NCBI GenBank assembly: GCA_945907085.1 | Contig: CAMDSS010000107.1 | Span: forward strand, 1 to 6,547 | Source of the DNA: Cyanobium sp. NIES-981 | GTDB lineage: Bacteria; Cyanobacteriota; Cyanobacteriia; PCC-6307; Cyanobiaceae | DNA length: 6,547 nt | Direction of reading: 5' to 3' | Shown: one piece after another, positions 1-6,290 of the stretch | Position numbering within the stretch: the stretch's first letter is position 1 | Layout of the letters: every line of letters begins with the position of its first letter | Made by a program: the position numbers and the translations under genes | The notes under the pieces: model-generated | Told to the model about the DNA's origin: nothing | Databases searched by the model: none | Seen by the model: only the letters and a program-made list of their open reading frames with translations

Positions 1-1839
1 ATTGCTCTCGCCCCGGGAACGGCCATAGGCCCGGCCGGAACCTGAAGCTCGAGAATCTGAACTGAGAGCATTCGCCGAGGAAGACTCCGCGTAGGAAGCC
101 TCTGTCGGGGAGGCCTCTGCAGAGGAAGCATCCGTTCCGGTGCCACCCCGACCGCCCCGGCCGCGACGGCGACGGCCACCGGAGGCAGCCAGCTGTTGGC
201 GAGCCTCCTCGAGCACGCTTTCCGCATCCTCTCCAGGGCGCACAACCCGCACCATCACGTTGTCGCTTGCAGGGGGCTCTGCCAACAACAAGGTTGGGCT
301 CAGGCCCATCCAGCCAAAAACGATCTCCTGATCAGCATCCATGGGCACCGCCACCAGATCGGGGTCGTGGCGACGGGAGAGGGCCGGCTCACTGGCCGCT
401 GCTGTCGATGGGGTCGTTTGCGCTTCTGCGCCATCGGTCTCGGCGCCATAGGCGCCGTAGGGCTCGGCACCGTCGCTGCCCGCCCGGCGACCACCACGAC
501 CGCCACGACGGCGGCCAGAGGAACCGGTTTCAGCAGCACCCGGGGCGAACACCTCCGCCCGAGCGGAGGCCGCCGAACGCACCAGGCCGGTGAGGGTGGC
601 CAGCGGCTGGAGGGTGTCTTTGCCAGGCAACACCGCCACATGGCCAAGGCCACCGCAGCTGGGGCAGGCGCGACCAAACAGCTCATAGATGTTCTGACCC
701 TGGCGTTTGCGGGTCAGCTCCACCAAGCCAAGCTCCGTGAGCTGGGCGATCTGGGGGCGGGCGCCGTCATGGCGCACGGCCTGGGTGAAATGCTCCAGCA
801 ATTGCAGCTGGTCGCGGCGCGACTCCATGTCGATGAAGTCGACAATCACCACGCCACCGATGTTGCGCAGCTTGAGTTGACGGGCAATCTCAACGGCCGC
901 TTCACAGTTGGTCCACAGCACCGTCTCGCGGGCATTGGCCGAGCGGGTGAAGGAGCCCGAGTTCACGTCGATCACCGTGAGGGCCTCGGTGGGCTCGATG
1001 ATCACGTAACCCCCAGAGGGCAGGTCCACCCGGGGCTTCAAGGCATCTCGGATGGCAGCGTTGACCCGGAAGTGCTCGAGGATTTCGGGGTAATCGCTGT
1101 GGTGCTCCACCTGCAAAGTCGCCTGGTCAGCCCCCAGGAACGCCTGGACCCGGCCCACGGCGTCGGCACTATCCACCACAACCCGGACCACGTCAGGGGA
1201 ATAGAGATCGCGAAGCACCCGATGGACGAAGTCCTCATCCCGATTGAGCAGCACCGGAGGGCTCGCCGATTCAGCCGCCGTTTGAATCCCTTCCCACTGG
1301 CGCAGCAGGTTTTCAAGGTCGTCGATCAGGAGCTCTTCGCTAATGCCTTCGGCCTCGGTACGAATCAACAAGCCCGCGCCCGGGGGCTTGATCAACACCC
1401 CAAGGGCCCGCAGGCGGTTGCGTTCGTTTTCGCCGTTAATTCGGCGGGAAATGTTCACTCCTTGGCCGTGGGGCTGCAGCACCAAAAACCGACCCGGCAA
1501 GGACAAATTGCCCGTGAGTCGGGACCCTTTGGTGCCCGTAGGCTCCTTCATCACCTGCACCAAAACCTTTTGGCGAGGCTCGAGTAATTCCGTAATGCCA
1601 GCGGCGCCTTTCCTTAGGCGCAGGGGGCCCAGGTCGGTGACATGGATGAAGCCATTTTTCTCACTTTCGCCAATGTTGACGAAAGCCGCATCAATGCCGG
1701 GCAACACATTTTCAATGGTGCCGAGATAGACGTCACCAATCTGATAGCGGCCCTGGGCCACAACCAATTCATCAACACGTTCGTCGGTGAGCACTGCGGC
1801 GATTCGCAGCTGCTCGGCAATGACGATCTGCTGGGGCAT
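1..1839 (-). CDS. rne: Ribonuclease E (RNase E/G family), 3' end beyond the window
   Basis: Endoribonuclease that cuts single-stranded, AU-rich RNA, starting mRNA decay and maturing RNAs; cytoplasmic, and in cyanobacteria it binds PNPase through a short basic peptide at its extreme C-terminus, which would lie outside this window. 613 codons are visible with no stop. The start MPQQIVIAEQ matches the cyanobacterial family N-terminus. An S1 RNA-binding domain lies at about residues 35-120 (GDVYLG, GFIHVTDLG). R160-T161 in GLLIRTEAEG correspond to the 5'-monophosphate sensor pair of E. coli (R169/T170). Catalytic metal ligands D291 (VIDVNSG) and D334 (IVDFIDM) are 43 residues apart, as are E. coli D303 and D346. 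The Zn-link is C392-P-S-C395. The tail is low-complexity, with Arg/Gly clusters at 442-452 and 554-566 around a better-ordered segment near W510. The frame is open upstream to a TTG at 1936-1938, but family alignment favours the ATG. No clear Shine-Dalgarno is seen. Confidence 0.97.
   Translation of the reverse strand, partial: MPQQIVIAEQLRIAAVLTDERVDELVVAQGRYQIGDVYLGTIENVLPGIDAAFVNIGESEKNGFIHVTDLGPLRLRKGAAGITELLEPRQKVLVQVMKEPTGTKGSRLTGNLSLPGRFLVLQPHGQGVNISRRINGENERNRLRALGVLIKPPGAGLLIRTEAEGISEELLIDDLENLLRQWEGIQTAAESASPPVLLNRDEDFVHRVLRDLYSPDVVRVVVDSADAVGRVQAFLGADQATLQVEHHSDYPEILEHFRVNAAIRDALKPRVDLPSGGYVIIEPTEALTVIDVNSGSFTRSANARETVLWTNCEAAVEIARQLKLRNIGGVVIVDFIDMESRRDQLQLLEHFTQAVRHDGARPQIAQLTELGLVELTRKRQGQNIYELFGRACPSCGGLGHVAVLPGKDTLQPLATLTGLVRSAASARAEVFAPGAAETGSSGRRRGGRGGRRAGSDGAEPYGAYGAETDGAEAQTTPSTAAASEPALSRRHDPDLVAVPMDADQEIVFGWMGLSPTLLLAEPPASDNVMVRVVRPGEDAESVLEEARQQLAASGGRRRRGRGGRGGTGTDASSAEASPTEASYAESSSANALSSDSRASGSGRAYGRSRGESN
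62..136 (-). repeat. Five degenerate 15-bp tandem units inside the RNase E tail
   Basis: Five consecutive 15-base units start at 62, 77, 92, 107 and 122. The units at 77, 92, 107 and 122 share a core resembling GAGGAAGCnTCnG; the unit at 62 is the most diverged. The period is a multiple of three, so each unit encodes five residues, giving an acidic, Ser/Ala-rich run on the minus strand (DASSA, EASPT, EASYA, ESSSA). This looks like replication-slippage expansion in a disordered linker. It has no recognised binding function. Confidence 0.6.
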
Positions 1840-1851
1840 GGGGAGAAAGAT

Positions 1852-1867
1852 GGACCCGTGGGGGCCC
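1852..1867 (-). promoter_or_regulatory. Hairpin 12 nt upstream of the rne start codon
   Basis: On the minus strand GGGCCC, loop CCAC and GGGTCC form a 6-bp stem with one G-U pair. It ends 12 nt before the ATG, next to the pyrimidine-rich ribosome-entry segment (TCTTTCTCCCC), where it could affect initiation. The region is GC-rich and a stem this short can occur by chance, so confidence is low. Confidence 0.3.
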
Positions 1868-2105
1868 GACCGGGAGGGAACGGAACTGGGGCTGGAGCGG
1901 AGCTGGGATCCGGTGGCGGCACTGGCCTGCCACCGCAATCAGGAAGCTCTAAACAAAAACGGGGCCTGGAAAGAGCGAGCTTTCAAGGGGCAGTGCTGAA
2001 AATCTCGGAGCCAAAGACTGAAGGAAAAGGGGCGGCTTGCCCTAGGCGCTGAGGCACACCAAACAACGGTGGAATGGGAGACGAAACTTCTGGGATTACT
2101 GCCCC

Positions 2106-2125
2106 CCCTGGGTAAAAACCCAAGG
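2106..2125 (-). promoter_or_regulatory. Hairpin with UUUU loop in the rne leader
   Basis: On the minus strand CCTTGGGT, loop TTTT and ACCCAGGG form an 8-bp stem with one G-U pair; the opposite strand has an A-C mismatch at that step, so the fold suits minus-strand RNA better. It is followed by more G rather than a U-run, so it is not an intrinsic terminator for transcription towards rne. It lies about 270 bases upstream of the rne ATG. A role in leader structure or RNase E binding is inference. Confidence 0.4.
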
Positions 2126-2289
2126 AAGACCAAATCCGACGAGGTCAAGACCGGAATTAGTAACCAACGGGCGCGATAGCCAGCTGGTTAACGACTACAG
2201 ATTGCGTTGAAAGCTTTGGGCTGCAGAGGCTGCATCGAGCAGAACCTGCGGCTACAAGCTCAAAGGCAAACGGCCTTATCGCCTTGATC

Positions 2290-4959
2290 TCAAGTTAGCA
2301 CGGGCTTTAGGACCAAAGCCTGGCGCCGTAACCGGCCCAAATGCAGGGGCCGATCGAGCTGCTCGGCCAGCCAATGTTGAAGCTGTTCTGGCCTCAAGCT
2401 GCGCCCGGAGGGATCGATGGCAGCGTCAAGCTCAAGTATCACGCTCCCCCCTGGCTCCAGGGTGAGGCCCAGGCCCAGCAGGGCCTCCCGGCAATCGCGC
2501 TGCCTCGGCCTCCCTTTTTTATCGGTGTCCTGCCAGATCAGTGATGGCGCCGCCAGCACGGCCGCAACGGCCTGCTGCCATTGCTCCAAGGAGGGCAAGA
2601 TTGGATCGGTCGCCGGCGTGAGTTGGATCTGCCAACGGGCTGCCTCGAGCTGTTGGGAGAGGCTCGGGCCAAACACCTCCACGGATTCAGCTGAAAGCAA
2701 TTGAAATTCTTCGGGCAGCTCCACCTGGAGCCGAGCAAGCACCGCGGCCGGGTCGACAAGCTCCACAAACTCCAAATCCAGCCATTCCCCCAGGCCTTCC
2801 ACCCCAAGGGGCAAGGGCAGGGCGAGCTGCAAGCGCGGCAGGGGATGGAACCCTCCCGTAAAGCTCACGGGCAGGGCGCTGCGCCGCAGGGCCCGCTCCA
2901 AAAGGCGCAGGGTGTCGAGATGGCTAATCAGGGCCAGGGAGCCTGATTTGGCAAAGCCGATACGCAGGCGGCAAACCCTTTCACTCGCCGGCGCCCGCTG
3001 GGGTAGCTGGACCGGGATAGGGGGAGGCGGAATCACCACGTTGTGGCCCAGCTCTGGCCCGCAAACGCCGCAGCTACTGCAGCCTTCAAAGGAGCAGTCC
3101 GGCACCACCGCTGCAGCCAGGGCCCGCTTGAGATCGTCCGCCAGCCAACGCTTGTCGATGCCGGAATCGATGTGATCCCATGGCAGGGGTTGGCGGCAAA
3201 AGGCCTCCAGATCACTGCTGGTAAGAGCTTCCGCCGCAGCCCAGGCGCCCATTTCCATGGCCCGATACCTGCCGCCCAGGCCTGCCGCCTCGATGGCCCC
3301 TGTCCAGGCCCCATAGGTGCGATCGGCCGACTCAAACCAGGCATCCAGGCCAGCACCGGCCCGCCAGGCCGCCTCAATTACCGGCGCCAGGCGCCGGTCC
3401 CCGCGCCCCACAAAGTCTTCCACCGCCGAAAGTCGTACGTCGGTGAAGTTGGTCTTGACCCCCCGCAGCTGGCGCAAGGCCGTGCGCAGCAGCTCCTGGC
3501 GCCTCTTGAATTCCGCCGTGCTGACGCTGTGCCACTGGAACGGCGTGTGGGGCTTGGGCGTGAAATTGCTGATCGTGAGGTTGAGCTCCAGCCGGCCCAG
3601 GTCGCCGCATTGACGCTGCAGGGCCCGGCAGGTGTCGGCAATCCCGAGCACGTCCGGGTCGGTTTCCCCAGGCAAACCAATCATGAAATAGAGCTTCACC
3701 TTGCGGTAGCCGCTTTCCATCGCGGTGCGAATGCCCCGGAGCAGGTCCCCATCGGTGAGGCCCTTGTTGACGATGTCGCGGAGCCGTTGGGTGCCGGCCT
3801 CAGGGGCGAAGGTGAGTCCCGCCTTGCGGGTGCCGCCCAGGATGTGGGCAATGTTGGTGTCGAAGCGATCAACCCGCTGACTGGGCAGGGTGAGGCTCAC
3901 GTTTTTGTCGGCGAGGCGGTTGCGGAGCTCCACACCCACCGCCGGCAAGGCCAGGTAATCGGAGCAGCTCAAGGAGAGCAGCGAAAAATCGGCATAGCCG
4001 GTTTTGGCCATGCCCTCCTCCACCGCCTCAATCACCGCTTCGGGCTCCACATCCCGGGCCGGGCGGGTGAGCATGCCCGGCTGGCAAAAGCGGCAACCCC
4101 GGGTGCAGCCCCGCCGGATCTCAATCGTGAGCCGGTCGTGGACCGTTTCGATGTGGGGCACCAAACCCATGGCGTAGTGGGGCATTGGCGTGGCCGTGCG
4201 CCGCAGGATTCGTTTGGGTGGGCCCTTGATCAGCGGCTCCAAGCTCACCCCATCGGCGCCTGGGGCATAGAGCGACGGCACATACACCCCAGGCACCAGG
4301 GCCAAATCAGCCAGCAGGGCCGAGCGCGACAGCCCGGCCGCCTTGGCCTCGGCCACCACCAGGCCAATCTCAGGCAACAGTTCTTCGCCATCGCCCAGGG
4401 CGACGAAATCAAAGAAGGCCGCAAAGGGTTCGGGGTTGCTGGTGGCGGTGGGCCCCCCCGCGAAAATCAACGGCGGTGCTTCGGGATGGTCCAACGGCAT
4501 GTTGCCCCGGTCCCGGGAGAGCAGGGGCACCCGGGCCAAATCCAACATCTCCAGGATGTTGGTGCCGCCGAGCTCGTAGCTGAGGCTGAAGCCCAGGATG
4601 TCGAAGGCCGGCAAGGGCCGGCGACTTTCCACCCCAAACAGGGCCAGGTTTCGCTCGCGCAGCCTGGCCGAAAGATCAGGCGCCGGCAGGTAGGCCCGAT
4701 CGCAGAGTTGGCCTGGAAGGCTGTTGAGGATCGAATAGAGAATGATGTGGCCGGTATTGCTGGCCCCCACCTCGTAGACCTCCGGATAGGTGAGGGCCCA
4801 ACGCAACCCAGCGCCAGCCCAAGCAACCTGCCAATCGCGGGGTTCAACCCCAAGCTCATTGCCCAGATAGCGGGCTGGTTTGCTGATGCCCAGATCAATC
4901 AGGGCATCGAAATCAATCGGCGTGGTCGCATCAGCCGCGGCAAAAGGGGCAAGGGTCAC
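2290..4959 (-). CDS. Fused TIGR03960-type radical SAM protein with C-terminal DUF2344/TIGR03936 domain, function unknown
   Basis: Uncharacterised radical SAM enzyme, 889 residues from the GTG at 4959-4957. Residues 14-240 resemble the N-terminal B12-binding-like part of the family (KPARYLGNELG, LTYPEVYEVGASN, GGPTATSNPEPF, ALGDGEELLPE), but no DxHxxG cobalamin motif is visible. The radical SAM cluster is C285-x3-C289-x2-C292 in RRGCTRGCRFC, followed by core motifs FAPEAGTQRLRD and YFMIGLPGETDPD. A second cluster, C622-x4-C627-x2-C630-x2-C633, precedes a proline-rich linker (VVIPPPPIPVQLP). From about 662 the DUF2344 domain begins (RLRIGFAKSG, LISHLDTLRLLERALRR, FTGGFHPLPRL). In many bacteria the halves are separate adjacent genes near an RNase E/G gene. 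The frame stays open to an ATG at 5058, but that start would overlap the divergent dapL start codon by two bases and add 33 residues I do not recognise as family sequence; the GTG fits better although it has no Shine-Dalgarno. Confidence 0.93.
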   Translation of the reverse strand: MTLAPFAAADATTPIDFDALIDLGISKPARYLGNELGVEPRDWQVAWAGAGLRWALTYPEVYEVGASNTGHIILYSILNSLPGQLCDRAYLPAPDLSARLRERNLALFGVESRRPLPAFDILGFSLSYELGGTNILEMLDLARVPLLSRDRGNMPLDHPEAPPLIFAGGPTATSNPEPFAAFFDFVALGDGEELLPEIGLVVAEAKAAGLSRSALLADLALVPGVYVPSLYAPGADGVSLEPLIKGPPKRILRRTATPMPHYAMGLVPHIETVHDRLTIEIRRGCTRGCRFCQPGMLTRPARDVEPEAVIEAVEEGMAKTGYADFSLLSLSCSDYLALPAVGVELRNRLADKNVSLTLPSQRVDRFDTNIAHILGGTRKAGLTFAPEAGTQRLRDIVNKGLTDGDLLRGIRTAMESGYRKVKLYFMIGLPGETDPDVLGIADTCRALQRQCGDLGRLELNLTISNFTPKPHTPFQWHSVSTAEFKRRQELLRTALRQLRGVKTNFTDVRLSAVEDFVGRGDRRLAPVIEAAWRAGAGLDAWFESADRTYGAWTGAIEAAGLGGRYRAMEMGAWAAAEALTSSDLEAFCRQPLPWDHIDSGIDKRWLADDLKRALAAAVVPDCSFEGCSSCGVCGPELGHNVVIPPPPIPVQLPQRAPASERVCRLRIGFAKSGSLALISHLDTLRLLERALRRSALPVSFTGGFHPLPRLQLALPLPLGVEGLGEWLDLEFVELVDPAAVLARLQVELPEEFQLLSAESVEVFGPSLSQQLEAARWQIQLTPATDPILPSLEQWQQAVAAVLAAPSLIWQDTDKKGRPRQRDCREALLGLGLTLEPGGSVILELDAAIDPSGRSLRPEQLQHWLAEQLDRPLHLGRLRRQALVLKPVLT

Positions 4960-5056
4960 GGCAGACGCGGGCAGGCGTTGCCCTGATCGTATGAACGCAC
5001 CCGCGCCATAGGACAATCCGGCCAGTACTCCGGGGCCCGCGCGGCCCCAGCGCGGC
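4960..5056. promoter_or_regulatory. Divergent promoter region between the radical SAM gene and dapL
   Basis: About 97 bases separate the two divergent starts if the radical SAM gene begins at GTG 4959, so both promoters are expected here or just inside the flanking genes. On the minus strand TTGTCC (5016-5011) and TACGAT (4991-4986) could be a -35/-10 pair, but the 19-base spacer is long; if real, transcription would begin roughly 16-20 bases before the GTG, which would support that start. No convincing promoter for dapL was found. The dapL-proximal half is very GC-rich and foldable. Confidence 0.35.
5032..5054 (+). promoter_or_regulatory. Two mutually exclusive GC hairpins directly before the dapL start
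   Basis: Hairpin A is a perfect 6-bp stem, GGGGCC (5032-5037) with GGCCCC (5043-5048), loop CGCGC. Hairpin B pairs that loop, CGCGC (5038-5042), with GCGCG (5050-5054) and uses the 3' arm of A as its loop, so A and B cannot form fully together. B ends two bases before the ATG and A ends eight before it, in place of a Shine-Dalgarno sequence, which is absent. The pairing is visible; any regulatory effect on dapL translation is inference. Confidence 0.35.
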
Positions 5057-6283
5057 ATGGTTCAGGTCAACGGCAACTACCTCAAGCTCAAGGCGGGCTA
5101 CCTCTTCCCTGAAATTGGACGGCGGGTCAAGGCCTTCAGTGAGGCCAACCCCACAGCTCCGATCATTCGCCTCGGCATTGGCGATGTGACCGAGCCCCTA
5201 CCCGAGGCTTGCCGCACGGCGATGAAAGACGCCATTGACGAGATGGGGACCCGGGAGGGGTTCCATGGCTATGGCCCCGAACAGGGCTATCTGTGGCTGC
5301 GGGAGGCCATCGCCAAGACCGATTTCCAATCCCGCGGCTGCGACGTAAGCGCCGAGGAGATTTTTGTCTCCGACGGCTCCAAATGCGACAGCAGCAACAT
5401 CCTCGACATCCTGGGCGAGGGCAACCGCATTGCCGTGACTGACCCGGTGTATCCGGTCTACGTGGACAGCAACGTGATGGCGGGCCGTACCGGCGATGCC
5501 GATGATGCCGGCCAATACGGCGGGCTCACCTACCTGCCTATCACAGCCAGCAATGCCTTCATTGCGCCCCTACCCGAAGGCAAGGTGGATCTGATCTACC
5601 TCTGCTTCCCCAACAATCCCACCGGGGCCGTAGCCACCAAGGCCCAGCTGCGGCAATGGGTTGACTACGCCCTGGCCAACGATGCCCTGATCCTGTTTGA
5701 CGCCGCCTATGAGGCCTTCATCCAGGATCCTGAACTGCCCCACTCGATCTATGAGATCGAAGGGGCGCGGCAATGCGCGATCGAATTCCGCTCCTTCTCT
5801 AAAAATGCCGGCTTCACCGGCACCCGTTGCGCCCTCACGGTGGTTCCCAAGGGGCTGATGGGCACGGCTGCCAATGGCGAGAAGGTGGAGCTTTGGGCCC
5901 TGTGGAACCGCCGCCAATGCACCAAATTCAATGGCGTCAGCTACATCGTGCAGCGGGGCGCCGAAGCGGTGTATTCCACTGCCGGCCAGGCCCAGGTGAA
6001 GGCCCTGGTGAGCTTCTACATGGAGAACGCCGCCATCATTCGCCAGGAGTTGAAGGCGGCTGGCTTAACTGTGTATGGCGGTGAGCAGGCTCCCTACGTT
6101 TGGATTCAAACCCCCGAAGGGCAGGATTCCTGGGGCTTTTTCGACCATTTACTTGGCAACGCCCACGTGGTGGGCACCCCCGGCAGTGGCTTTGGCGCCG
6201 CTGGCGAGGGTTACTTCCGGCTTTCGGCCTTCAACAGCCGCGCCAATGTGGAAGAGGCCATGCGCCGCATTCGCTCCCTTTGA
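5057..6283 (+). CDS. dapL: LL-diaminopimelate aminotransferase
   Basis: PLP-dependent aminotransferase that converts L-tetrahydrodipicolinate plus glutamate directly to LL-diaminopimelate and 2-oxoglutarate, bypassing the succinylase/acetylase steps; it supplies meso-DAP for peptidoglycan and lysine. This is the route used by plants, cyanobacteria and Chlamydia. The 408 residues match the family's usual length and begin MVQVNGNYLKLKAGYLFPEIG, as I recall for picocyanobacterial DapL. Fold type I motifs are complete: SDGSKCD at 105-111 (phosphate and ring contacts), PNNPTG with N187, D215-A-A-Y218, the PLP lysine K249 in SFSKNAGFTGTR, and the substrate-carboxylate arginine R388 in FRLSAFNSR. 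No signal peptide or membrane segment is visible, so it is cytoplasmic. The ATG at 5057 matches the family start; no Shine-Dalgarno precedes it. clpS follows after 7 bases, so co-transcription is likely. Nothing suggests loss of function. Confidence 0.98.
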   Translation: MVQVNGNYLKLKAGYLFPEIGRRVKAFSEANPTAPIIRLGIGDVTEPLPEACRTAMKDAIDEMGTREGFHGYGPEQGYLWLREAIAKTDFQSRGCDVSAEEIFVSDGSKCDSSNILDILGEGNRIAVTDPVYPVYVDSNVMAGRTGDADDAGQYGGLTYLPITASNAFIAPLPEGKVDLIYLCFPNNPTGAVATKAQLRQWVDYALANDALILFDAAYEAFIQDPELPHSIYEIEGARQCAIEFRSFSKNAGFTGTRCALTVVPKGLMGTAANGEKVELWALWNRRQCTKFNGVSYIVQRGAEAVYSTAGQAQVKALVSFYMENAAIIRQELKAAGLTVYGGEQAPYVWIQTPEGQDSWGFFDHLLGNAHVVGTPGSGFGAAGEGYFRLSAFNSRANVEEAMRRIRSL

Positions 6284-6290
6284 ACGCGTC

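Larger units (their letters stand above)
1840..2289 (-). promoter_or_regulatory. 450-base gap: rne 5' leader and 3' end of the radical SAM transcript
   Basis: I see no protein, tRNA or known riboswitch in this gap. It separates two minus-strand genes, so it must hold the 3' end of the radical SAM mRNA and most likely a promoter and long leader for rne. On the minus strand it contains a hairpin at 2106-2125, a uridine-rich stretch GTTTTTGTTT at 1960-1951 and a hairpin at 1852-1867. Close to the radical SAM stop there is a weak hairpin (AAGGC, loop CGTTT, GCCTT on the minus strand, 2277-2263) followed by only three U, too weak to call a terminator. No convincing -10/-35 pair was found; TACTAAT at 2162-2156 is the best -10-like string and is poor. 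Long leaders that let RNase E control its own mRNA are known in E. coli and reported in cyanobacteria; that this is one is inference. Confidence 0.5.

Noticed and set aside
196..1587. Plus-strand open frame of 463 codons antisense to rne
   Set aside because: Same codon-register effect: it ends exactly at a sense TTA leucine codon of rne (1585-1587). The translation is low-complexity and unlike any family I know.
1840..1938. 34-codon N-terminal extension of RNase E from the TTG at 1938
   Set aside because: The frame is open, but the extension is Ser/Pro/Arg-rich and the known cyanobacterial N-terminus matches the ATG at 1839.
1642..2052. Plus-strand open frame of 136 codons across the rne start and leader
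   Set aside because: The first half is antisense to the conserved RNase E N-terminus and the rest is Gly-rich sequence without any recognised motif or ribosome-binding site.
2171..2215. tRNA-like D-arm string (TAGCCAGCTGGTTAACG)
   Set aside because: No anticodon stem, no GGTTCGAATCC-like T-arm and no acceptor stem pairing nearby; the resemblance is limited to the D-arm.
2263..2277. Possible intrinsic terminator for the radical SAM gene
   Set aside because: The stem is only 5 bp and is followed by three U then GAGC, too weak for a rho-independent terminator.
3043..4986. Plus-strand open frame of 647 codons antisense to the radical SAM gene
   Set aside because: Its codons are the exact reverse complements of the radical SAM codons, so a stop would need a sense TTA, CTA or TCA codon, all rare in this GC-rich gene. 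The protein has no recognisable family, while the opposite strand encodes a well-conserved enzyme.
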